Shown: in pieces, positions 32,732-39,671 of the stretch | Numbering within the stretch: the stretch's first letter is position 1 | Layout of the letters: every line of letters starts with the position of its first letter | Assembly: GCA_046733355.1 (NCBI GenBank) | Contig: JBKPOZ010000034.1 | Span: forward strand, 1 to 64,000 | Source of the DNA: VAZQ01 sp046733355 | Lineage (GTDB): Bacteria; Pseudomonadota; Alphaproteobacteria; Rhizobiales; Xanthobacteraceae | Reading direction: 5' to 3' | Length of the DNA stretch: 64,000 nt | Position numbers and translations under genes: made by a program | Notes under the pieces: model-generated | What the model was told of the DNA's origin: nothing | Databases searched by the model: none | Seen by the model: only the letters and a program-made list of their open reading frames with translations

Positions 32732-33922
32732 ATGTCGAAATCGAGTGTTGCGTTTCACAACCTGCGCGGCTTCACCATCCTCATGGTCGTGGCGTTTCAC
32801 TCCGCCATGGCCTATCTCGCCTACAATCCGACGGTCCATCCCCGCTACGACATGCCGCCCTTGTTCAGCGACAGCCATCGCTGGATCGGGTTCGATCTCT
32901 TCTGCGCTGCTCAATACGTCTATCTGATGCAGTGCATGTTCCTGCTGTCGGGCTTGTTCGTCTGGCCAAGCCTGCAACGCAGAGGCAGCGCGAGCTTCCT
33001 CTACAACAGGTTCATGCGGCTCGGGGTGCCGTTCTTGCTCGGCGTCTACCTGCTCATGCCGGCGGTGCATTACCCGGTATACGCGCTCAGCGCTCCGGAT
33101 CCGACCTGGTCGGGATACTGGACGGAGTGGACTTCACTGCCACACTGGCCGGTTGCACATCTGTGGTTTTTGTCGCTGCTCTTTATGCTCGATGTCGCTG
33201 CCGTTGCGCTCTATTCGCTTGCGCCCGGTGCCGCCGAGTGGCTCGCTCGCCGTTCCGCAGTCGGCAAGGAGCACCCTTTCCGTTATTACTTTGCGCTGCT
33301 CGCGCTCTCCGCGCTCGCCTATGTGCCCCTGTCGATGAAATTCCAGCCATGGGAATGGGCGCATGTCGGGCCTTTCGAATTTCAGCAAAGCTACGTTCTG
33401 ATGTACGTCCTGTACTTCTTTGCGGGCCTCGGCATCGGTGCCTTCGGGCTCGAGGCGGGCGCTTTTTCCGCGACGGGAAAGCTCGCGGAGCGCTGGATCA
33501 TCTGGAGCGCAAGCGCCTTTGCGGGTTTTTGTATCTGGATCGCAGCGACGGCGGCCAGTACCGTAGCCAACACGGGCTCGGTGGCCACCGAGTTGATCGC
33601 CTCTTGCGGCTTTGTGATTGCGTGCACGAGCGCGTGCCTGGGCCTGCCGTCGGTGTTCCTGCGTTTCTCAACGCGTCCGTCGGAAACCTTGATGCGTCTG
33701 GGCGATAATGCATTCGGCATCTATTTCTTTCACTTGTTCTTCACGGTCTGGCTGCAGTACCTGCTGCTCACGCTGCCGCTTTTCGCAGTGGTGAAGGCGG
33801 CGCTGGTGTTCGCGGGCGCCGTCATCGGCAGCTGGGCTGCGACTGTGACAGTCGCGCGCGCGGCGCTTGCGCTCGGGCTCCTGCGCCAGTCTTCACAGGC
33901 GGCCGCGCGCCGCTCCGCTTAG
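32732..33922 (+). CDS. Acyltransferase 3 family membrane protein, copy 1
   Basis: A 396-residue integral membrane acyltransferase (PF01757 type) with about ten helices. The N-terminal LRGFTILMVVAFHSAMAYLAYN carries the catalytic-type Arg and His (R-x10-H, with H at about 22). The C-terminal DNAFGIYFFHLFFTVWLQYLLL is typical of the family. Such enzymes put acyl groups such as succinyl or acetyl on glucans or other surface sugars. The gene is followed 8 bases later by a close paralogue, so the two form a tandem pair. The real acceptor is unknown. Confidence 0.88.
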   Translation: MSKSSVAFHNLRGFTILMVVAFHSAMAYLAYNPTVHPRYDMPPLFSDSHRWIGFDLFCAAQYVYLMQCMFLLSGLFVWPSLQRRGSASFLYNRFMRLGVPFLLGVYLLMPAVHYPVYALSAPDPTWSGYWTEWTSLPHWPVAHLWFLSLLFMLDVAAVALYSLAPGAAEWLARRSAVGKEHPFRYYFALLALSALAYVPLSMKFQPWEWAHVGPFEFQQSYVLMYVLYFFAGLGIGAFGLEAGAFSATGKLAERWIIWSASAFAGFCIWIAATAASTVANTGSVATELIASCGFVIACTSACLGLPSVFLRFSTRPSETLMRLGDNAFGIYFFHLFFTVWLQYLLLTLPLFAVVKAALVFAGAVIGSWAATVTVARAALALGLLRQSSQAAARRSA

Positions 33923-33930
33923 CGCTTGGC

Positions 33931-35136
33931 ATGTCAAAATCGAGCCTGGCGCTGCACAACCTGCGCGGATTTGCGATGCTCATGGTGGTCGCGGTGCATT
34001 CGGCCATGGCGTATGTGGCCACCAATCCGGCCTTGCAGCCGCGCTACGACCCGCCGCCCCTGATCAGCGACAGCCATCGCTCGCTTGCCTTCGATCTCTT
34101 CTGTGCATCCCAATACGTCTATCTGATGCAATTCATGTTCCTGCTCTCGGCTGTGTTCGTGTGGCCCAGCCTTCGCAGCCGGGGTATCGGCAATTTTCTC
34201 TACAACCGATTCCTCCGACTGGGGCTGCCGTTCCTGATCGGTGTCTACTTGCTGATGCCCATCGTGGACTACCCGATCTACCGGCTCGGCACGGCAAATC
34301 CGAGCTGGTCGGACTATTGGGCACAGCGGAGCGCGCTTTCGTTCTGGCCCGGTCGCCATCTTTGGTTTCTCTGGTATTTGTTTGCGCTCGATATCGCGGC
34401 TGCTGCCGTCTATGCTTTTGCTCCGCGCGCGATCGAGCGGCTCGGTCGGGTCAGCGCGTCCGCCAGGGAGCATCCGGTTCGCTATTTCCTTGCGCTACTC
34501 GCAGCCTCCGCACTTGCCTATGTGCCGCTGTCCATGAAATTCATGCCATGGGACTGGATGTATGCCGGTCCATTTCAGCTGCAGAAGAGCCTGGCGGCAG
34601 TCTACGCGGTGTATTTTTTCGCGGGCGTTGCGATCGGAAGCTGCGCCCTCGACGCCGGCCTTTTCGCCGTGGCCGGAAAACTCCCACAGCGCTGGATCAT
34701 GTGGTTGCTGAGCGCGCTCGCAGGGTTCCTGCTCTGGATCATTCCCACCGCGCTGAGCATGGAACCCGGGAGCGCCTCAGCCATGCGCGTGATCGCCGGC
34801 GTCGGATTGGTAGTCGCATGCACCACGGCTTGCTTCGCGCTCGCGGCGATTTTCCTGCACTTTGCAAAGCGGCCGTCGCGTGTTCTGGCTCCCATCGCCG
34901 ACAACGCGTTCGGCATATACTTTTTTCATTTCGGCTTCGCGCTCTGGCTACAATACTTGCTGCTCGATCTGCCGCTGCTTGCAGCAGTAAAATTCGCAAT
35001 CGTGTGCACCGCAAGCCTCATATTGAGCTGGCTCGCCAGCGCGACGGTGTCGCGCGGAGTGCTGGGCCTTGGGCTCTTGCCGGAACGAAGATCGGCGCTC
35101 GCGAATCCGGCCGGCTCACTCAGAGAGAGCAGGTAG
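33931..35136 (+). CDS. Acyltransferase 3 family membrane protein, copy 2
   Basis: A 401-residue paralogue of the preceding gene, aligning along its full length: MSKSS.A.HNLRGF at the start, FDLFCA.QYVYLMQ.MFLLS near residue 60, and DNAFGIYFFH near the end. The catalytic His region (VAVHSAMAYVATN) is kept. Both have about ten helices. The proteins differ throughout, so the duplication is not recent. It ends 4 bases before the acyl-CoA dehydrogenase start, and the three genes probably share an operon, which links them to acyl-group metabolism. Confidence 0.88.
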   Translation: MSKSSLALHNLRGFAMLMVVAVHSAMAYVATNPALQPRYDPPPLISDSHRSLAFDLFCASQYVYLMQFMFLLSAVFVWPSLRSRGIGNFLYNRFLRLGLPFLIGVYLLMPIVDYPIYRLGTANPSWSDYWAQRSALSFWPGRHLWFLWYLFALDIAAAAVYAFAPRAIERLGRVSASAREHPVRYFLALLAASALAYVPLSMKFMPWDWMYAGPFQLQKSLAAVYAVYFFAGVAIGSCALDAGLFAVAGKLPQRWIMWLLSALAGFLLWIIPTALSMEPGSASAMRVIAGVGLVVACTTACFALAAIFLHFAKRPSRVLAPIADNAFGIYFFHFGFALWLQYLLLDLPLLAAVKFAIVCTASLILSWLASATVSRGVLGLGLLPERRSALANPAGSLRESR

Positions 35137-35140
35137 CGGC

Positions 35141-36331
35141 ATGGGATTGGAACAGATGTTAGATTGGCCGTTCTTCGAGAGCCGGCATCGGCAACTGGTT
35201 TCCGACATCGCGCGCTGGGCGGATCGAACGGCGCCTTCGCTCGAGGATGGCGACGTCGACGCTTCCTGCCGCGCGCGCGTAAAAGCGCTCGGTGCGGCGG
35301 GATGGCTCAAGCCGATCGCGACCGCGGAGCACGGTGGACTTTACCCATCCATCGATGTGCGCACCTTGTGCCTCGCGCGCGAGATCCTTGCCGCGCGCGA
35401 TGGGCTCCTCGATTTTGCCTTCGCCATGCAGGGGCTGGGCACAGTGTCGATCTCGCTGTTCGGCGGCCCGGCGCTGCAGGCGCGCTACCTGCCCGACGCG
35501 GTCGCCGGAACGTCCATCGCCGGCTTTGCCCTGTCGGAGCCGGATGCCGGATCGGATGTTGCGGCCACGGCGACGACTGCCGTGCCCGACGGCGCTTCGC
35601 ATATGCGCCTCAATGGCACGAAGACATGGATATCCAATGGCGGTATCGCCGACCATTACGTCGTGTTCGCGCGCAGCGGCGAAGGTGCTGGCGCCAAGGG
35701 CCTCTCCGCCTTCGTGGTCGAGGCGGATACGCCCGGGCTGCGCATCGCTGAGCGCATCGAAACCATGGCGCCGCATCCGCTCGCGACGCTCTCCTTCGAG
35801 GGCGCGCGCGTGCCGGTGGCAAACCGGCTCGGCCATGCAGGCGAGGGATTCAAGGTGGCGATGGCGAGCCTCGATATTTTCCGACCCACTGTTGGCGCGG
35901 CTGCGCTCGGCTTCGCGCGCCGGGCGCTCGACGAGATGCTCGCCCGCTCCACGACGCGCAAGCTGTTCGGCGGCACGCTGGCCGACCTGCAGCTGACACA
36001 GGCGGCGATTGCCGAAAGCGCAACCGAGATCGACGCGTCGGCACTCCTGGTTTATCGGGCTGCGTGGAGCAAGGATCAGGGTGCCGCGCGCATCACGCGC
36101 GAGGCAGCCATGGCCAAGATGTTCGCAACGGAGGCCGCCCAGCGTGTGATTGATCGCGCGGTGCAAGTCCACGGCGCGCTGGGCGTCGCCAAGGGAGTTG
36201 CCGTCGAGAAGCTCTATCGCGAGATACGGGCGCTGCGTATCTATGAGGGCGCAACCGAAGTGCAGAAGATCGTGATTGCGCGCGAGCTCGTGCGCTCCCA
36301 CGCAAAACCTGCGGCGATGGCCGCAGAGTAG
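35141..36331 (+). CDS. Acyl-CoA dehydrogenase
   Basis: A 396-residue FAD-dependent acyl-CoA dehydrogenase that introduces a 2,3-double bond into an acyl-CoA. Typical blocks are FALSEPDAGSDVAATATTA (FAD/substrate loop), GTKTWISNGGIADHYVVFAR, and the C-terminal AVQVHGALGVAKGVAVEKLY followed by RIYEGATEVQ, where the catalytic Glu is expected. The ATG at 35141 follows the acyltransferase stop by 4 bases. The RidA-family gene follows 20 bases later, and this order suggests one catabolic operon. Chain length or branched-substrate preference cannot be inferred. Confidence 0.92.
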   Translation: MGLEQMLDWPFFESRHRQLVSDIARWADRTAPSLEDGDVDASCRARVKALGAAGWLKPIATAEHGGLYPSIDVRTLCLAREILAARDGLLDFAFAMQGLGTVSISLFGGPALQARYLPDAVAGTSIAGFALSEPDAGSDVAATATTAVPDGASHMRLNGTKTWISNGGIADHYVVFARSGEGAGAKGLSAFVVEADTPGLRIAERIETMAPHPLATLSFEGARVPVANRLGHAGEGFKVAMASLDIFRPTVGAAALGFARRALDEMLARSTTRKLFGGTLADLQLTQAAIAESATEIDASALLVYRAAWSKDQGAARITREAAMAKMFATEAAQRVIDRAVQVHGALGVAKGVAVEKLYREIRALRIYEGATEVQKIVIARELVRSHAKPAAMAAE

Positions 36332-36351
36332 GAATTGAAACGAGGTGACAT

Positions 36352-36768
36352 TTGGCTCAACCACCTGGCTATCATGCGTCAGAACATCGCGTGCTGCAGC
36401 CGGCGGGGTGGCCGCAGCCACGCGGGCTGGCGCACGGCGTGCTTGCCAGCGGCCACATGATCTTCGTCGCCGGCATGCTCGGCGCCGATGAGCACGGACG
36501 ATTAGCCGAAGGTTTCGTGGCGCAAGCGAGGCAGGCGCTCCACAACATCATTGCGGTGATCGCGGAGGCCGGCGCATCGCCCCGGCACATCGTGCGGCTT
36601 ACGTGGTATGTCTGCGACATGGACGAATATCTGGCCGAGCGCAGCGCGCTAGGCGCCGCTTATCGGGAGGTCATGGGTCGGTATTTCCCGGCGATGGCGG
36701 TGGTTGAGATCAATCGGCTGGTCGAGTCCAAAGCGCGCCTGGAGATCGAGGCGACCGCGGTGCTCTGA
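36352..36768 (+). CDS. RidA (YjgF/YER057c/UK114) family protein
   Basis: A 138-residue RidA-type protein, the group that hydrolyses reactive enamines and imines. The core GHMIFVAGMLGADEHGRLAEGF, the VRLTWYVCDMDEYL segment and the C-terminal FPAMAVVEINRLVESKARLEIEATAVL are typical. The Arg that binds the substrate carboxylate is replaced in the usual RVE position by NRLVES. The gene starts with TTG at 36352, with CGAGGTG about 5 bases upstream. It lies between the acyl-CoA dehydrogenase and the cysteine-dioxygenase-like gene. Confidence 0.85.
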   Translation: MAQPPGYHASEHRVLQPAGWPQPRGLAHGVLASGHMIFVAGMLGADEHGRLAEGFVAQARQALHNIIAVIAEAGASPRHIVRLTWYVCDMDEYLAERSALGAAYREVMGRYFPAMAVVEINRLVESKARLEIEATAVL

Positions 36769-36805
36769 GCGTTGTATCGTGAACGAAAAATGCAGGGAGG
36801 ACACG

Positions 36806-37348
36806 ATGTCCTATGGGCTTGACGCGTTTGTGCAGGATTGCCGGTCCATTCTCGGGCGCGATGCCGGCCCGGGCGGGCGCGAGCAGGTTCGCCAGCGGCT
36901 CGAGCGATTGCTCGGCAACGAGGAGTTCGTCCGACAATGTTGCGGGGATGACGCACCACAGGGCCTGCACGTGCTCTATGAGGATGCGGAGCTGGGCTTT
37001 CAGATTCTTGCCCACATCAACGACAAGGCCCGCGTGTCGCCGCCGCACGACCACGGCCATTCATGGGCGATCTATGGTCAGGCCACGCATTACACCGACA
37101 TGACCGAATGGGAGCGCGAGGACGACGGGGCCAATCCCGAGCGCGCGCGTCTCAAGCCGGTGAAGAAATATCGGCTGATGCCCGGACAGGCCGGCATCTA
37201 TCAGGAGGGCCGCATCCATTCCATCGACTATCCCGACAACGCGCGCTTCGTGCGGGTGACCGGTACCAATCTCGACACGATCGAGCGCGTGCGGTTCGAT
37301 CTCGAAACCGGCAAGGTGCACCCGATGACACCGCAGCGCGCGACGTGA
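36806..37348 (+). CDS. Cysteine dioxygenase-like cupin protein
   Basis: A 180-residue thiol-dioxygenase-type cupin. The iron ligands are visible as PPHDHGHSWAIYGQ (two His, with the third expected in GRIHSIDYP). Sequence around KKYRLMPGQAGIYQEGRIHS is the second cupin motif. It would oxidise a thiol such as cysteine or 3-mercaptopropionate to the sulfinate; the substrate is not fixed. I chose the ATG at 36806, preceded by CAGGGAGGACACG, a strong site. It follows RidA by 37 bases on the same strand. Confidence 0.82.
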   Translation: MSYGLDAFVQDCRSILGRDAGPGGREQVRQRLERLLGNEEFVRQCCGDDAPQGLHVLYEDAELGFQILAHINDKARVSPPHDHGHSWAIYGQATHYTDMTEWEREDDGANPERARLKPVKKYRLMPGQAGIYQEGRIHSIDYPDNARFVRVTGTNLDTIERVRFDLETGKVHPMTPQRAT

Positions 37349-37372
37349 GCGCGCGGGCTACGATAAGCTCTT

Positions 37373-37573
37373 TCACCAGACGGGCGGCAGCGTCACACGA
37401 AGCGATCGCGAGTGGGTAACCCGCGGCGTCGGCGGCCAACACTCCATGCCGATGCATGCCTCCGAGCGCGCAGATGCGCAGGCGGAGTTGCCGCACGGCT
37501 TGGCCGTTGCGCGGTAGCTTATGACGCTCGCCGCGATGGCAAGCGCAAGTATGGAAATGGCGAGTGTCTTCAT
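37373..37573 (-). CDS. Small exported cysteine-containing hypothetical protein
   Basis: A 66-residue protein with a signal peptide (about residues 1-24, MKTLAISILALAIAASVISYRATA). The mature part holds four cysteines (CGNSACAS and EACIGMEC), enough for two disulfides. The ATG at 37573 follows AAGGAGGACCCGCC, one of the best ribosome binding sites in the window, which supports a real gene. It is convergent with the thiol-dioxygenase gene. It is not clearly related to the GYPC peptides at 20371 and 22423, despite similar size and export. Confidence 0.65.
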   Translation of the reverse strand: MKTLAISILALAIAASVISYRATAKPCGNSACASARSEACIGMECWPPTPRVTHSRSLRVTLPPVW

Positions 37574-37784
37574 GGCGGGTCCTCCTTGAGCCTAGTCTGC
37601 TGCGGAAGTTCGCCAGAAGACTGTGATGGCGATCACGTTTTTGCTTTTTGACCTGCTTCGTTGTCAGCGACCGGAGTCGTCTTGGAGCAGATGCTGATGA
37701 AATTGACGTACGGCAGTGCAACAGACGCGACGGGACTTCCCTGTCCCCTATCCGGGCCTGCCGCCAGGCCAACTGCGCGTTCTT

Positions 37785-38177
37785 TCAGCGATCCTGGTCG
37801 GCGAGCATGGAGACGTGGGCGGCTACGATGCGCCAGCCTTCGGGCGTGCGCATCCAGGTCTGGCTCTGCCGGCCCGCCTTGCCGCTTTCGGTGCGGATAT
37901 ACTCGATATTGGTGGTCCCGAAGTCATGTCCGTAGGTGGTGATCTGCCGTCTCGTGGTCTTCCGCTGGGGAGCGCCGCCCCGCTCCGCGCGTTTGTGGCG
38001 GAAGGTTGCGATGGCATCGGAGCCGTAGAGGTTCTCGGCCACGCCATACCGAATTGTGCGCGGATCTCGCCAGAACAGGCGGATCAGCACGTCAGACTCA
38101 TTCGACAGCAACGCGCGCTCGTATTGCTCGAATGCTGCGGTGAGCTCCGCAACCACTTCGGGAAGATCGATTTCCAT
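37785..38177 (-). CDS. AtzH-like/HpxZ nuclear-transport-factor-2-fold protein
   Basis: A 130-residue protein of the AtzH-like (DUF3225) family, an NTF2-fold group that includes HpxZ of oxalurate breakdown and AtzH of atrazine ring degradation. The segments AAFEQYERALLSNESDVLIRLFWRDPRTIRYG and TTRRQITTYGHDFGTTNIEYIR are diagnostic. I chose the ATG at 38177 (MEIDLPEVV). It lies downstream of the molybdenum hydroxylase operon on the same strand, separated by about 150 bases. A link to purine-type substrates is therefore possible but not proven. Confidence 0.85.
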   Translation of the reverse strand: MEIDLPEVVAELTAAFEQYERALLSNESDVLIRLFWRDPRTIRYGVAENLYGSDAIATFRHKRAERGGAPQRKTTRRQITTYGHDFGTTNIEYIRTESGKAGRQSQTWMRTPEGWRIVAAHVSMLADQDR

Positions 38178-38328
38178 TATGTGAACGCCTCTTCTACAAA
38201 TGCCAAATGAAGTATGCCCTTCCTTTGCCCATGACCCGCCTAGCCAACCGAAATCGGATATGTCCGACTTCGGCGACTTAAAGTGCTGAACTCGGGTAAA
38301 CCCACGTTCAGCCGCGGCTCGGCGCCAT

Positions 38329-38841
38329 TTATCCGCTTCGCGGGGCGAGGGAAGAACGGCGACGCGCCGTATCGAGAATGGCCTCGACAATGCCACGATA
38401 GCCGGTGCAGCGGCAGATGTGGCCTGAGAGCATCTCGCGCACGTCGTGCTCGCTTGGCTGCGGATGCTCGGCCAAAAACTGCGTCGCCGATATCAGAATG
38501 CCGGCGGTGCAGAAGCCGCATTGCAGGGCGTGGTGGCGCCGGAACGCCGCCTGCAGATCGTTGAGCTCGCCCGCGCCTGGGCTCAGGCCCTCAACCGTCT
38601 GGACGCGACAGCCCTCCGCTTGCACCGCATAGAGGAGACACGAGCGCACGGCGCGGCCGTCGAGCAGGATTGTGCAGGCGCCGCAGATGCCATGCTCGCA
38701 CCCCACATGCGTCCCGTGCGCATGCAGTACGTGGCGAAGAAAATCGGCAAGTTGCATGCGCGGCTCAGCCTCGCCGCTCACCTCCCGCCCGTTCAGCCTG
38801 AAGCGGATACGCACCTTCTCGTCTGCGCGTGCCTCCTTCAT
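38329..38841 (-). CDS. coxS: Molybdenum hydroxylase, [2Fe-2S] small subunit
   Basis: A 170-residue iron-sulfur subunit of a molybdenum hydroxylase (CoxS type) that carries electrons from the molybdenum centre towards FAD. The plant-type cluster motif is CEHGICGACTILLDGRAVRSC, and the second cluster is formed by CGFCTAG and CRCTGY. The N-terminus starts at the ATG at 38841, which overlaps the stop of the FAD-subunit gene (ATGA). The gene order, read on the minus strand, is large, medium, small. Confidence 0.93.
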   Translation of the reverse strand: MKEARADEKVRIRFRLNGREVSGEAEPRMQLADFLRHVLHAHGTHVGCEHGICGACTILLDGRAVRSCLLYAVQAEGCRVQTVEGLSPGAGELNDLQAAFRRHHALQCGFCTAGILISATQFLAEHPQPSEHDVREMLSGHICRCTGYRGIVEAILDTARRRSSLAPRSG

Positions 38842-39671
38842 GCGCGGGCCGCCTCCCGCACGCTCGACAGCACGCGCCGTGCAAGCACATTCGCGAGGTT
38901 TTTCCGATAGGCGGAACTTGCCTGCATATCGCCGCGGCATTCGATCCTGCCGGCCGCATCGGCGGCTATCTGCGCAACCGCTTCTGGCGCATAGCTGAGC
39001 TCAATGACTTGCGGCGCCTCGCCGCAACCGCCGAAGCCAAGGCGCACGCTGCGGCGCTCCTCGTCGAGCGCGCAGGCGACGGCGACGATCGCGTAATCGC
39101 CGCCCCGCACCGAGAATTCTTCGAAGGCATAGCGCGTGCGGGGGCGGGCGGCTGGCCAACGCAGGGCCGTGATCATCTCCTCGGGAGCGCGCGCGGTGAC
39201 GAGCGCCGAACGGAAGAAATCGGCGGCATGCATGCGGCGGGTTTTTCGCGCCGATTTCAGCTCGATCTCGCCGGCAAGCGTAGCCAGCACGAGCGGGATC
39301 TCGGCGCTCGGATCGGCGTGGCCGACCGAGCCCGCCAGCGTGCCGCGATTGCGCGTCTGATAATGGCCGACGTGCGGGAGTGCCATGGAGAGTAGCGGCA
39401 CGCGGGCACGGATGTCCGCATTCGCAAGCGCATCCGCCTGCCGTACCACGGCCCCGCTGATCACGGCCTCGTTTGTCACATCGATGTTGCTCAGTGTCTC
39501 CAGCCGATTGATGTCGACAAGCAGCGCGGGCCGCACAAGGCGCATGTTGAGCATGGCCGCGAGCGATTGGCCGCCGGCAAGAACGCGCGCCTCCTCGCCG
39601 TGACGCCCGAGCGCCTCGCACGCCTCGGCAACGCTTTCGGCCCGCAGATATCCGAACGGCGCAGGTTTCAT
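38838..39671 (-). CDS. coxM: Molybdenum hydroxylase, FAD-binding medium subunit
   Basis: A 277-residue FAD subunit of the CoxM/XdhB type. FAD-binding segments are ARVLAGGQSLAAMLNMR (residues ~30-46), the TRNRGTLAGSVGHADPSAE stretch that binds the FAD, and the C-terminal domain of the CO-dehydrogenase flavoprotein family. It is translationally coupled at both ends: its ATG overlaps the large-subunit stop (ATGA) and its stop overlaps the coxS start (ATGA). Confidence 0.93.
   Translation of the reverse strand: MKPAPFGYLRAESVAEACEALGRHGEEARVLAGGQSLAAMLNMRLVRPALLVDINRLETLSNIDVTNEAVISGAVVRQADALANADIRARVPLLSMALPHVGHYQTRNRGTLAGSVGHADPSAEIPLVLATLAGEIELKSARKTRRMHAADFFRSALVTARAPEEMITALRWPAARPRTRYAFEEFSVRGGDYAIVAVACALDEERRSVRLGFGGCGEAPQVIELSYAPEAVAQIAADAAGRIECRGDMQASSAYRKNLANVLARRVLSSVREAARA

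Noticed and set aside
37373..37573. Third member of the GYPC peptide family
   Set aside because: It is exported and has cysteines, but lacks the G-C-M-x-x-G-Y-P-C core, so I do not group it with the two at 20371 and 22423.
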